A stretch of DNA of 64,000 bases from Platycnemis pennipes (taxonomy: Eukaryota > Arthropoda > Insecta > Odonata > Platycnemididae), in NCBI GenBank assembly GCA_933228895.1, contig OW121854.1, positions 11,287,131-11,351,130 on the forward strand. Direction: 5' to 3'. A program made the translations under genes and the position numbers. The notes below the pieces were generated by a model, which was not told where the DNA came from, did not search any database, and worked only from the letters and a program-made list of their open reading frames with translations. Below, one piece after another: positions 33,781 to 45,822 of the stretch (positions within the stretch are counted from its first letter, which is position 1; every line of letters starts with the position of its first letter).

Positions 33781-33970
33781 TCCCCGACGTGGATTCAGCT
33801 CCCCTCGGGCAGATTCGTAGACCTTGATGGCCTTATATTATCCTTCAGACAAAACTCGACGTGGATTCACCTCCCACGGACTAATTGTTGGTCGAGACCA
33901 CCTCTAGGTTATCTTTCCAAAAAACACCCGTCATGGATTCAACTCCTCCTGGACTTATTGTTGGCCTCTC
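33780..33970 (+). repeat. Degenerate 72-bp tandem repeat, about 2.6 copies
   Basis: GACGTGGATTCAGCTCC (33786), GACGTGGATTCACCTCC (33858) and GTCATGGATTCAACTCC (33930) are spaced exactly 72 bp apart, with related downstream sequence (GGACTAATTGTTGG / GGACTTATTGTTGG). The period is a multiple of three and one frame stays open through 33658-34005 (repeated TWIQLP/TWIHLP/SWIQLL). No function is recognised. Confidence 0.75.
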
Positions 33971-34009
33971 CAGCCCTGTTTCGCTCTCCTCTCCCCTTTA
34001 TATAGCCAA

Positions 34010-36310
34010 CTGGCTCATTGTTTACGTTCGGCGAACAATATTACTCCCTTGCGTATCTTGCCACGATGACTAACAATAACCTCGGTTACATTTCCTTAGT
34101 TAAGTACGGCAACTCGCGAATGCCCCGGATCACCGCGCTCATTACCGAAATCAGCCATTGTAGAGCCCGACGCCATTTTTCCCTATGTCTCTGTATAAAA
34201 TCTTTGGATAAAATTTAAGATGGTGGCCCCTTGAATCCCATGCATAAAATTCCCATTTGGCAGTACATGGCTTGTAAATGACATGTTACAATACCAATCC
34301 ACAAGAAACGGTACTGAGAATCAACACATCCCTCTTTTAATAACACTCATGATCGAGTTAATGCTGCATTGCTTAAGGAAGTGAAAATATGATTTCACCT
34401 GTTCAAATCTCTAATCTCTGTTATTAAAAGAATAGTTTATCAGAGCAATTATTCGAGTTCTGATGAGTTCGTTTCATCAATAACGATAGTGTAAGAAAAA
34501 TCCGTGATCCCACCCTTGGTACCAAAGAACTCTCAAATCAAATTACAACTAAAAAGAGAACTATTGTGTGACACTGAGACTATTTTCCTTTGTTATGCAT
34601 GCCTTTATTGTTTAAAACTAAGGATGGGTCAAGTCTCGATTCCACCAAGTCTTAAAGGAATCGAGAATTGAAGCAATCAAAGTTGATTCTGAAACAAAGC
34701 AACCGAAAATGGAAAATTTTGATTTCTATCTCCATGATTTTAAATTTCTCAGGTGTCACATGTTTGCAGAATGCCTAGCAAACTTCAGTGGCTAATCATC
34801 TTACTTTTCTTAGTGCATACGAGTATGGCAAATAAGAATGTGTAATTTTGTGGTGTGGATTTAGCTATAGGCTCTGTTAATGTGGACAGATAACACCACA
34901 AGTGACTTCTGTTGGCCTAGATGTTAGGAGTCACTTCATGACGAAGGATCAAAACATGGTGAAGACACATTGATTTCACAAGCACACATTGCACACTTTT
35001 AGTGACTGGAGGGTATAATGGTGATCAAAAGCTATTAAAAACACTGCAATAAAATAGATTTACATGGTTACAGTGCTTGAGCATCACCATCAGGTGAGAT
35101 GAAAAGGAAAACATAAGGAAGTTTAAGCTTCATGTGAAGTTCTTGAGCTCAATGGAATCCTGTACAGTAGCAATGTTTCTCCTGAATTTCGGTCCAGTGA
35201 TATTCATCAATGAGTGATAAACCTGTGTCATCACAAATTCAAAGATGAATCTCCTAAAGAAAGGATGAAAACATGTTCCATCCGTTTCCATCTCCCTTTG
35301 CTACCTGGAGGTTTTGGCAGTTAATGGTAACATGACCCTCAACTCTTTAACACCGAATGGACTTATTTTGCGTGTCTGCATGAGCCCGAATAACTTCATT
35401 CTGCAAAGAATGGGGTTATGCCAAGAGGGCTATCATAGTGGAGGGGGGGAGGGGAGGCTAAAGACCACAACGAGAAAATGCGCTATGTTGATAAAGAGGA
35501 TTGAATGGGGACTGTGACAGCAGATGCCGTGGCTGGAAGAGGACGAAGGAGCTTTTATGTCAACTCCTTGGGTTGGTGGGTGACTCATCAACATCATCTT
35601 CATGAGAGGCATCATATGAGAGCCTTGGTGTCTGCACTCCCATCACCTTCCACGAGGGGGAGATTCAACTGTATGCATCGGACACACCTGGGCCCTTTTG
35701 ATGCCTAGGAAAAAAACTCTCCGTCCCCTGCAACTAGGATAACATGACGATGCTCGATGGCTACTGTGAAAAGTTTCAGAAAATGCTGCATTTCTAAGAA
35801 CACTGATTGGAGTGAGGACAGCGTACCGATGGGAGATGTGATTAACGGAGAAATTTCCACCAGCGAGGGCGCTAGCGCAATCAATGAAGGGGCAGAAAGA
35901 AGACCGATTGACGTCTAATGTGGCAGTCTCGTCTTAATCTTAGTTTATTAGATTCTAAATTACACAAGATTTATTCCCTTACAGGGTGCAAGGAGTTCCT
36001 TTGAGAACCAGACAGCATCAATGGTTTTTCTTGTCAGCAGTTTTTAATGCCAATAAGTCACGTGTGACTCACTTAAAAAATAAATTAAACATTTTAGTCA
36101 TGTTATGACACGTATTTGATAAATACTTCCATTCCCACCAATCATTCGCGCTTCTGTCCGTATTCAAGATCATGAGATATGTCAATTTATTTGTTTTGTA
36201 TCTCATTTTTATGTAAGAATTAGTGATTGTTGTATCACCATTAACTGTGGCATATTAAATTTATTGAAACACGGTGATTTGGCTCTGGTAATGGGCTCTC
36301 TAGGAATTCA
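34010..36310. other. No recognised gene
   Basis: Short GA- and His-rich ORFs at 35314-35708 have no family match. The remainder is AT-rich. Confidence 0.4.
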
Positions 36311-36315
36311 GTCCA

Positions 36316-36654
36316 TTGTTGAGGCCAATGTTATATGTAATTGCCATGCCTCCACTTCTTATCAATGGAGAGCTTACAGAAAAAGATTTGGTAATATATT
36401 CTGACCCAAGTGTTAGAATCCATGTTGAGAAGTGTGTCAAAATATTTAAATTTAATATTTTACACGAAGTTTCCTCTTACCTCCTTCCTGACATTGGCAA
36501 AATTTTTCATGTGCTCACTGTTTTTGCTAGCTTTATTCCACCAGTCATAAAAAACTATGGTTACATGAAATATAAGATGATCTGTTTTCATTTTAACCTT
36601 GTATTTCATCCTATGCCTACGTACTTGTCCCAGGGACAAGTGCGTGCCACGTAG
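36316..36654 (+). pseudogene. DDE_Tnp_4-type transposase C-terminal remnant
   Basis: The frame reads MPPLLINGELTEKDL, then SVRIHVEKCVKIFKFNIL, then FASFIPPVIK. This follows the C-terminal block of DDE_Tnp_4 (PF13359) transposases: IPPFL ... T-x-x-E, then (R/S)IRIHVER-x-I-x-x-(I/L)K-x-(F/Y)-x-IL, then NFQPPLI. The final catalytic Glu maps to HVEK. Upstream catalytic parts are absent. Confidence 0.7.
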
Positions 36655-36913
36655 GTGGTGAATGTTTGGGTAAGAACCAAGCTTTTTAGACTGACAGGAG
36701 AGGTCACCTCCTTGCTACCAAGGTGAGAAAAAGTGAGTATCACAAAAGTCCTGTCACTGTGACTGGATTGCACATTTCTCCTACTTGAGCTTCCAGGAGA
36801 ATAACCATAGCATGTTTCTGCAAGAAATAACAAATATGTGTGAAGGCTTTAGAAAGCAACTTGAGAGTCAGTCATGGAATTTCCAGCCCTAAAACACCAT
36901 CTTCATAAATACT

Positions 36914-38608
36914 TACTGTCGTGGAAAAAAGTCATGACACTCGAGTTTACAAGTCAATGACAGTTGTACCCGTAGTCCCACATGAAAACAAATTACATCA
37001 AAAATTAGCAAATTTAATTCTGCGTTTAACTGTGCAAAGTGAAAATTTTTATTTTAACGTGTTAAAATTTTATTGTCTGTGAAACAAAAAAAGTGCCGGT
37101 TTTTTCACCGTTTTAAACGGAATGCTCACTTTAAAAATTCATTACTTTTAAAGTATTTATTGGATTGTAACCAAACTTTAAAACAACATAAAGGAACTTG
37201 TTGTTAAGGTATGTACAAAGTTTTAAGATAATCAAAGTATAAATAAAATTGTTCTTGTACATTTTGTGAAACAACTTTTTCTCAGTACTGCGTGGTCATA
37301 TCGATACGAATCTTGTCCTGTCATGGAGCTTATGGTAATACAAGGCTAATCGGTTCTCGATATTTAGAATTTATTTAGTTGTTTATTTTATGTGCGCTTA
37401 CATTTAATTCGGCGTTTCCATCAACAAGGGGAGTGAGGCGAGCGGGAGGAAGTGGACGCATGGCTTTGGGATTCCGTGCGACGTTGACACGTTCGACACC
37501 ATACCCGCTCCATGTGTAAGAATCGTAGAATCCATACATTTTCGTTGCATTGTAACTTAAAACGATTTTCTTTCATTGCAGTGGCACATCTCTTCACCGT
37601 CGATAACGACCTTCCTACACACTCGGGCACTTTATGATAGACCGGATACCTCTTTTCATTAATCTTTTCACTCTCGCTTCTAAAAAAAACAAATCGCACT
37701 AGCAAACATGGCAAACTCGCCCTCCGTCAATGGTTTAGCAGGCATACTGTCAGATGTTAATCCAAAGAAAATCGGCGACAGAATTGAGTGTAGGGTCAGA
37801 CATACAAATACAAATGATTCATCGCTGAGACAAAGCGGGTCATTCGGCCTCGCCATCAGCAGAATGTAAGCATCACAATGTAATATAATGACAACAGCTT
37901 ATTAGCGGTGAAGCAGCAGACGGTGAAGAGATGTGCCACTGCAATGAAAGAAAATCGTTTTAAGTTACAATGCAACGAAAATGTATGGATTCTACGATTC
38001 TTACACATGGAGCGCGGGTATGGTGTCGAACGTATCAACGTCGCACGGAATCCCAAAGCCATGCGTCCACTTCCTCCCGCTCGCCTCACTCCCCTTGTTG
38101 ATGGAAACGCCGAATTAAATGTAAGCGCACATAAAATAAACAACTAAATAAATTCTAAATATCGAGAACCGATTAGCCTTGTATTACCATAAGCTCCATG
38201 ACAGGACAAGATTCGTATCGATATGACCACGCAGTACTGAGAAAAAGTTGTTTCACAAAATGTACAAGAACAATTTTATTTATACTTTGATTATCTTAAA
38301 ACTTTGTACATACCTTAACAACAAGTTCCTTTATGTTGTTTTAAAGTTTGGTTACAATCCAATAAATACGTTAAAAGTAATGAATTTTTAAAGTGAGCAT
38401 TCCGTTTAAAACGGTGAAAAAACCGGCACTTTTTTTGTTTCACAGACAATAAAATTTTAACACGTTAAAATAAAAATTTTCACTTTGCACAGTTAAACGC
38501 AGAATTAAATTTGCTAATTTTTGATGTAATTTGTTTTCATGTGGGACTACGGGTACAACTGTTATTGACTTGTAAACTCGAGTGTCATGACTTTTTTCCA
38601 CGACAGTA
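36914..38608. repeat. Giant near-perfect palindrome, about 690-bp arms
   Basis: Positions 36914-37601 are the reverse complement of 37919-38608. I see only scattered differences (for example a 2-bp insertion in GAGCGCGGG versus GAGCGGG, and one A/G change nearby). The unpaired centre is 317 bp. The outer ends are TACTGTCGTGG and CCACGACAGTA. No terminal target duplication or transposase was seen. Arms carry open stretches on both strands (for example 37908-38147 +), which are mirror images and not independent genes. A transcript through it would fold into a very long hairpin. Confidence 0.9.
37708..37869 (+). CDS. Short ORF in the palindrome loop, possible captured first exon
   Basis: ATG at 37708 in a favourable context (AACATGGC) opens 53 codons, starting MANSPSVNGLAGILSDVNPK and ending GLAISRM before TAA at 37867. 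A donor-like AGAAT followed by GTAAGC overlaps the stop (GT at 37866), so it may be a first coding exon spliced onward. Composition is more balanced than the surroundings. I recognise no family. It lies entirely between the two arms. Confidence 0.35.
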   Translation: MANSPSVNGLAGILSDVNPKKIGDRIECRVRHTNTNDSSLRQSGSFGLAISRM

Positions 38609-38609
38609 G

Positions 38610-40750
38610 TGCGGGCCACTCTCAGCCCATCGAGATCCCCAATGGTTAGGATTGCACTGTGAACGTTGGTGTGACATTCGTGTAAGTTCATAGCAATCTT
38701 CTTTTTTTAAGAACCAGTTAACTATCTTCTTTTAATGTTAAAACTGACACCTCAGTGGAAGCTATAATAGTGAATCTTAATTTTTTGTCAATTGTATTGG
38801 TACACTTATTTTAAGGGTTATAAGTACCCACATTTTGAGCAAACTGACTTTATACTCTTTAAGACTCACTTCATCTTAATGATTCCTTGTGAAATATTGT
38901 AGATGCCAAAGGCCAGCCATTATTTTCAACGGGAACACCAGAACGTCAAGGAACAAGGGTTTACAGCTTCAAGGTCCTAAAAATGAACTGTTGTTGTCAT
39001 TAAAAAAGTAGATTTTCTGAAATTCTAGATGATTCTACATTGACCCAAGATACCTTCCTAGATTCCAGGTTCAATAAAATCTCATTTACGGATAGACAAA
39101 GTTTGCAGTACGTCAAAGAATTCATTTTTCACATGAGTGAAAAAGATTCGTAATTAGACAGTGGCTATCACATCTACTGGATACACCATTTTAGGAATAT
39201 GGTTCTTATCACCTCTGGTGAGGAAATAGGTACCTCCCTAGACCATTGAGTGAAGATGAACTGAAAAAGTAAATAGGTAGGCGAGAATGCATTGCATGAA
39301 TACATGAAAAAAAAAGATTCGATCTATCCTTATTTAAAACAGCTTAAAAGTTCATAAAATGAAAAATAAAATTAATTAAAATGCTAATTGACTTGAGAAA
39401 TTGGTCATTAAGTCATATTCAAAAGGCTGATGTGACCACCATACTTATCCAGATTTTCCCTAAGCCTGAATGATTTGTTATCATGAATGCGTAAATTGAG
39501 TGAACCATAACCTTGAATTGCTAGTGAATCTGAATTCTATTTTACTATGTAGGTAATTCTCTCTCTTTCTGTAATGAACACCATGGTTTGCTGCTTAATA
39601 TTTTTGTTGGACAGATAAAAATTATGTAAATAATATATTCAAAACCCCTCTCTTGCAATAGGACAAATTGCAGTAGAGTACTCGTACACCTGTACTGTTA
39701 TATACCAGAGTTTTGTACCTATTGAAATTTCAATTAATAAGTCTGATTATTACTGGGACATAATATGCTCCCCATATTTTGAGTGAAAATAAGTGCATCC
39801 TATATGACAGCAATTATGGTAAATGAAATGTGATCCCAACTTCATTGCCGATATTTTGTCTTTCTAATCTAAAAAATAATTCTTCGGAATAGATCTTTGA
39901 AATACACTGCTCAAAACAAGAATAACAATGCTTAAATCATTTAATGAAGGATTACTATATGTACATTTTCAGTACATTAATTCGCTCGTAACCCTCTATC
40001 TAACATTGCCGAATCTGTATTTTTTTAACCTTACTTATTATCATTTTAATGAAAATTATATCTGGACTATCTTCACGGACAACTGAAATATTTATAGAAA
40101 TAAAATGCGCATTATTTTGGGTAACCATACCAAGTTTTATCGATCAATCTCTTATCATAATTACTACACTGTTCATCGAATGACTATTAAGCCAAATTAC
40201 TGCATTTTTTCAGCGGCAATTTAAGATTTTTCATCACTAATTCTTAAGATTACTCATTGTCATTCAAGGGAAGAGAAGTAACATTTGAGTCAAAATGCAG
40301 TTTCATTACAAAAGACAGAACACACAATGTCTTTGCATTTTTTTATTGTAAGCTAAAACATGGCACGGACTAGAGCTCTAAAACACGGGCATTAAAATCA
40401 CAGTAAAATGAACAATCAAGGTGTACTGATGGGCCCCTACATTAAAGTAACTCATGCAACTTCTGGGAGATAAATGTTGCATAATGTAATCAGGTTGAGC
40501 TTAGTCACAGCCAGTACCTTAGCACTGTCCAAATCAATTTGTCTACCACTTATATTTTCACTAGCTCTCATTTATTCTGGGTGGGAAGTAGGTCAGTTGA
40601 GCACTTGCGATTATATTTACGTTAGTTTTAAATGGGAAAGCATTATGTAATCTGCAGGATTCACGACTGACCGTATATGTGGTTAGTGCCATGAGTAAAT
40701 TGCGAAAGAAGTCTGAACAGCGTGAGTGAGCAAAGAGATTTAAAACAACT
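38610..40750. other. AT-rich stretch with no recognised feature
   Basis: No exon, inverted terminus or family motif was recognised. Confidence 0.4.
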
Positions 40751-40751
40751 A

Positions 40752-41097
40752 CAGTAGAGCCCCACTAATTCGGGTTTCTGGATAAATCGGGGCAGGCCAA
40801 AAAAAAAATAAAAAAAATTTACTCACTACAATTTTACGAGTTAAACACTTCTAATAGTCAATTTTGTTTGTTTTACATATTTTGTGTTTTGTCACGATGT
40901 TTTAAAGTATGTAATCTTATATTTTTCTTACGTTTTTAGTGCATCTTGTATATCCTTATATGCTTGAGAACAACGAATGACCTTCAAAAATGTTTTAGGG
41001 TCGTTCCTACAATAAAAACGTTCCAATAAAACCACTTTAAATGTTTAATTCGGGAATTAGCCGGACACAATTAGCCCGAATTAGAGGGGTTCTACTG
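40752..41097. mobile_element. pogo/Tigger-type MITE
   Basis: CAGTAGAGCCCCACTAATTCGG at 40752 and the reverse of CCGAATTAGAGGGGTTCTACTG ending at 41097 form inverted repeats. TA flanks both (40750-40751 and 41098-41099). The 346-bp interior has no ORF. The ends resemble those of the Tigger copy at 29203 (CAGCAGAACC / CAGTAGAACC). Confidence 0.8.
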
Positions 41098-41689
41098 TAT
41101 ATAGGACGTCACCTGCTACTGGAGGGGAAGAGATGGGAAGAGTTAACTCGGGAGGTGCAAAGGGGGAGCAGCTGCACCTCCCTCGGAATCATTGCCGCCT
41201 GGTCTAAAAATGAGGTCATTCATTGGAGTGAGAATGCATTATGGTGGTTCAAAGCAACTGTCCACTGTCTGATGATTTTTGTGAGGCAGTGATTGCATTG
41301 CAACAGTTGCAGTGAATTGTGCAGACAGTGCTTCAGATGCTGTGAATGAGTGACAGGTATTTGGACTGCTGGTGATAAGTAAAACATTTTGCTTCGGGGT
41401 TAGCTGCTGTGATGGTTCCTGGCAGCAGCGTAGATAGAGCTGACTTCCAGTGAGTTAGCTACGTTGAGAGGCCATTGGGAATGCATTGAAGGTTGCTTGG
41501 TTACTTTGCTATCAGTGTGTATTAAAGTTTTGCAGGATAGGATATAACTTTTGTAGAAAGATGTTCAAACATAAGTTTCTGCAGTGTTGATGTGCTTAAT
41601 TTTACACCGTGATGGGATTTGCCACATTGTTGTAAAGAACTAGTTTTGCCAGAATTCTTCTCTGCGTAAACTGGAATACAAACTCTGCT

Positions 41690-41890
41690 CAAATAAACTG
41701 GAATATTTTGAGGAGATTGCTAAGGTATCTAAAGGGAACAAAGGATTTCTCTTTGGTGATGGGAGTACCGAAAAATCCTCGACTGGTTCTGTTGATGCTG
41801 ATTGGGGTGCATGTGAAATGGACAGACATTCCTATAATGGTTATGTATTCACTTTTCGAGGCACTGCTGGGTTGTGGGCCAGTGTGGAAC
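41690..41890 (+). pseudogene. Ty1/Copia RT-RNase H fragment
   Basis: One frame gives LRRLLRYLKGTKDFSLVMG; after a frame change the next gives SVDADWGACEMDRHSYNGYV then TAGLWASVEH. These match the Copia junction KRILRYLKGT, then YADADWAG-x-x-x-DR-x-S-x-(S/T)GY, then W-x-S-x-KQ. It is a short frameshifted remnant. Confidence 0.75.
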
Positions 41891-42110
41891 ATATAAGCAT
41901 CATCATTGGTCAACAATCCTAGGATTGGTTTGACGCAGCTTTCCACTCTATTCTTCTGTTGGCCAACCTTTTCATTGTGATTTAATAATTCTCTTTTACA
42001 TCCTTCACTACTAGCTCCATATACCTCGTACGAGGCCTGCCTTTTCCAATCTTCCCGTTTACTTTTCCCTCAATGATTGTCTTCATCAGGCCATCGTGAA
42101 AAAAGCATAG
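41890..42110 (-). pseudogene. LINE 3' end, reverse orientation
   Basis: The - strand reads GGCCTGATGAAGACAATC ... GGCAGGCCTCGTACGAGG ... AGAAGAATAGAGTGGAAAGC and ends CAATCCTAGGATTGTTGACC plus TGATGATG. It is the same family and 3' boundary as the copies at 21152-21540 and 25077-25360. The reading frame is broken. Confidence 0.8.
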
Positions 42111-43984
42111 AATTTTCAAGTACTGAATCAGAGTACATGGGTCTCAAATAGCCTTATATTCTGTCCCATTTGAAATTTTTTATTGTAAGAATGGTCCATA
42201 TGTTTTCAATGCTAAAGTGCCAAAAACTTAGCTATTCATTATGTTTATCATAGCAGAACAAGGCATGTTAGTACATATTTGATATCACTTATACAATATT
42301 ACTAAACATGTGACTTTCTTGTCTTCTCTCTTTTAAGCATTTTAGTTAGGTACCATTCATTCGTTCATCTGATCCAGTGCAACAGCAATTAAGTAACAGC
42401 AGCTTACAAGTCTAGGTAATGATAGTCAACCCTCTCTTCTACTAATTAGCCCAGCAAAACCCATGATGATTCAAAATATGATAACAATGTTGACTTCCTG
42501 TATTCTGGGAAATATTAGCCATTGCTAAAAAGGGCATGTATATGAAGCATCAGTCTGCACCTATACAGAAATGGCTCTGGCCACCTTAAAGATGAAAGCC
42601 ACAATAACATGCAAACTCGAAAGTGCTCCCTCATGAGTGCAGGGCCTCCATCAACAAAGAGAGAGAGACCGCACGCAGATTCATCCAAAGAATGCATGTC
42701 CTCCATTCAGACCCCACCACAGAATTGGGATGATAGTTTCAAGCATCAGCAGTACTTACACTGTACTCCAGCCTCTTGTCTGATTCAAAAGTTTCCCTGA
42801 CTGCTGTTGTGACGAACATTCATGTTCATCTCACAAAGATTCACATTGATACTAATAAATTTGACATAGGAAGTTGGGTAGGTGCAAAGTTCTTCAGGCA
42901 GCCTCTGCAAGAGTACCCTTCTGTTTATGTTCCCTGGAACTCCCTTGTTCCCATTAGGAATCTTCTATAATTTATGTACAACATACATATAGTTTCCAAC
43001 TTTACTTTTTATTACCTTTTGCAATTACTTTAATACATATAAGATAAACATTGAACATGTGAAAGAGGGATGAAATAACAATATTTTTGGAATTGTGCAA
43101 ATGCTGATCTCATAATAAAGTAACTAGTTAAAAACTAATCAAATAAAATGGAAGACCTACAGACCATTATCATTTCTACCACTATCTCTTGAAGCACACA
43201 TTAAAACAAATATAGAACCTCCAGAGATAAATGCCATCAAATCAAACTGAAAAGAGCAGATCATAAGACAAATACACCCCAAAAGAGCATGTACAATTTG
43301 CACCTTGCACTGAAGTGAAGGGCCAATAAATATTGACCACGAGTTAAATGGATGGAATAAGTATCCTTGCATTGGAATTAAATTTACAATGCCTTCTGAA
43401 GTGCATTAATAATGCAGGTACAATCAATCATAGCATGGAAAAAAATATGGTAGCCAGGTGTTTCTCATGACAATATTCACTTAATATTAGCCTGTCAGAA
43501 AAAAGTAACCACAAACTAACGTGGCTTAAATTGCCATGATAGAATTTTCATTACTCAATATTTTGATATTATATCTCAATTAAGTAAACTGAACCGTGGA
43601 GAATTAAGCAAGTATAACATTCACAGATCAAACCACCTTGACTTGAACGCCAAACCATTTCATAATTCTGAATTGCATAATTTTAATTTGGAATGAGAAT
43701 AATGTTGAGTTTCAAAAATTAATTTTATTCAATATAATAATTCAACTTTTTGTTCTAGATACTTCAATAATTACATTTAAAACCAAAACCGAGAATGAAT
43801 TTTTAAAAAAATCATCAAAAATAATTCAAAAGTCAATTTCCTTTGCTGTCCTGCGTTAATTAACATCGGGAAATGTTCCACTCCCTGAAAAATTTCAAGT
43901 GGAAAAGATAACCATTTACACATCAAGACAACAAACTTAATACTCTAATGATTAACTCCCGAGCACTAGGAGCAAGAAGGATCA
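42111..43984. other. Intergenic sequence and eIF1A 3' UTR
   Basis: No further gene is seen. A candidate eIF1A poly(A) signal is TTTATT at 43724-43729 (AATAAA on the - strand), about 255 bp after the stop codon, which would put the 3' UTR at roughly 43700-43984. Confidence 0.45.
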
Positions 43985-45397
43985 TCAGATCTGAAAATAG
44001 AAAGAAATCACAGTAAGTCGTATGCCATTGCAACATTCTTCGAGTGTCTAAAGGCCGCTTTACACGATACAATTTCTTGTACAAACTCTTGCATGAGGAA
44101 ATTGTACCGTGTAAAGCGGCAAATTGTACGAAAACTTGTGCGATTGTCTGAATGACTCTACGGGAAATAGAACGTGTTCTAATTCCATTCAGAAAAACAT
44201 ACAATTTCGTTGTCTATACAAGAGTTTGTACAAGAAATTGTGCAAAAAATTGTATCGTGTAAAGCGGCCTTAACACGAAACTGCGTTGACATTTAAATGT
44301 TGGGCTCAGAGTAGCTAAATATGAGAGTACCTGTTTTATTCACCAGTACCAATTCGCAAGTTGTGAATACACTTAATATTACGTGGATGCTACAAAAAAA
44401 AACGCATTGCGGCCTGTCTCGAGGAAATTAACAAAATAGTACTTACATTTTCAACAATATCCGATTCTTCTCCGTCGTTAACATCATCACCAAATTCAAT
44501 ATCTTCATCAAAACCATCCTCCACGAAAGTAACTGTGTCGTTTATCCTCACTGAAAGACAAATGAAACGGCATTACTCAGTAAGTTGCAGTATGCATTGG
44601 TTACTAACATGCGTAGACGGATTTAGTAAACATTCACATACCTGTTTCTGGGAACTCTCCATAAGTCTTCAAGTTCCTTGCCTCATCGGCAGTGTACTTG
44701 AGAATAACATCGGCTTTTGCGTCCTGATAATCTCTCAAACCGATTAGAATAATGTCACCCTGATTTATCCACACCTAATGAACAAAAATACTCCAACACG
44801 TTAACAATTTGGATTGATAATTTCCATTTGCGAATAACTCACTATGGCTGTTTAAAACGAACCTTTTTTCTCAATTTTCCTCTTATGTGACATAATCGTT
44901 TGACTCCATCAAAACACATAGCTTCTAATCTCCCATTACCCAACATTTTCGTCACTTGGGCATACTCTGTAAAAAAAAACAAACTTCAAAAGTAAACTCG
45001 ACAATTGCGAGTGTAGTGAGAACTAAAACTATCACTTAGCCATTTACCTTGGCCATCCTCTTTAAAAACTAATTCTCTTTTCTCTGTTTCATTCTCGTTC
45101 TTCCCTCTCCTCCTATTTTTACCTCCCTTTCCTGCAATGACAACAAATTAGCATGGCGGGACCAATGCAAGCAGTACTTACTATCATAAATGGACATAGC
45201 TAACACAAATACAAGTAGCCATTTACAATGAAGAACGTCTCAATTCGATACAATAATATTAGGTAAATACATGATTATTCACAAAATCTGTCACGGCGAG
45301 GAATGGCCGTCTACTTTCACGTTTGGACAACAGGAACAGATGGCATCCAAATAAAGAGAAAAATCGGAAACAAACACTCACCCTTATTCTTCGGCAT
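43985..45397 (-). CDS. eIF1A: Eukaryotic translation initiation factor 1A, complete
   Basis: Six coding exons on the - strand: 45382-45397, 45048-45131, 44863-44966, 44642-44774, 44447-44550 and 43985-43990. All junctions are GT-AG and add to 447 nt, 148 residues plus stop. The protein starts [20 protein letters not shown], the basic N-terminal tail that binds the ribosomal decoding site. The OB fold follows ([48 protein letters not shown]). It ends with the acidic C-terminal tail ([19 protein letters not shown]) that contacts eIF5B. eIF1A promotes scanning and start-codon selection in the 43S complex. The first coding exon holds only MPKNK plus one base, and the last only Ile-stop, so both are easily missed. 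Length equals the usual insect size. Intron 5 carries a MITE. Confidence 0.97.
44052..44270. mobile_element. Harbinger-like MITE in the last eIF1A intron
   Basis: AGGCCGCTTTACACGATACA at 44052 and its reverse complement ending at 44270 are the termini. TAA flanks both (44049-44051 and 44271-44273). Inner blocks TTGTACAAACTCTTG/CAAGAGTTTGTACAA extend the inverted repeat. A GCACCGTGTAAAGCG-like word links it to the MITE at 11702-12431. Confidence 0.8.
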
Positions 45398-45822
45398 AAC
45401 TTTGCAAGTTTAGTTTTAAAAAATAATAGAAATTATCTGCAAATATGCACTTTTCCTGAAAGTTCACGACACGAATTTCGATGCATGCCAAACGTCGAAA
45501 CAAGACGTCGATGAAGGATCATGGGTACAATATCGATTAATGAGCTCTGCGACTCAAATTCAAGATTTGCCAAATAACTTTTACGTTTTATCTTTGAAAA
45601 TTTTAATTGAAAAATCAACTTACATGTACGTTAATTTTAGACATTACCATAATTTTTCTTATGTTTTTTTTATTAGCGATACAGCATTTACGTGACGTTG
45701 TTTTGTTGTTTCCCTACGATTTCGCTACGGAAAATGTTGCGTTTTGTATTTGAAAAGTGTAGAATGCGAATGATGAGAATAGATTTGTTCCATAACTATA
45801 TTTAATGCGTCATTGCTTTGAA
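45398..45822. promoter_or_regulatory. Shared eIF1A/IFT88 bidirectional promoter region
   Basis: The 425 bp lie between the eIF1A ATG (- strand, 45397) and the IFT88 ATG (+ strand, 45823). No other gene fits here, so both 5' UTRs and promoters must lie within it unless 5' noncoding exons exist. No TATA box at a convincing position and no canonical X-box (RFX site) was recognised. A partly palindromic AACGTCGAAACAAGACGTCG is at about 45489-45508. Confidence 0.65.

Noticed and set aside
37421..38147. ORFs in both arms of the palindrome as separate genes
   Set aside because: They are mirror images of the same arm sequence and show no known domain.
45805..45822. Upstream in-frame ATG as the IFT88 start
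   Set aside because: The 45823 ATG lies closer to the conserved DDLYSGFN block and gives the usual N-terminus length. The upstream codon remains possible.
45398..45822. Canonical X-box (RFX site) for IFT88
   Set aside because: I looked for the two half-sites with a 1-3-base spacer and found no convincing match by eye.
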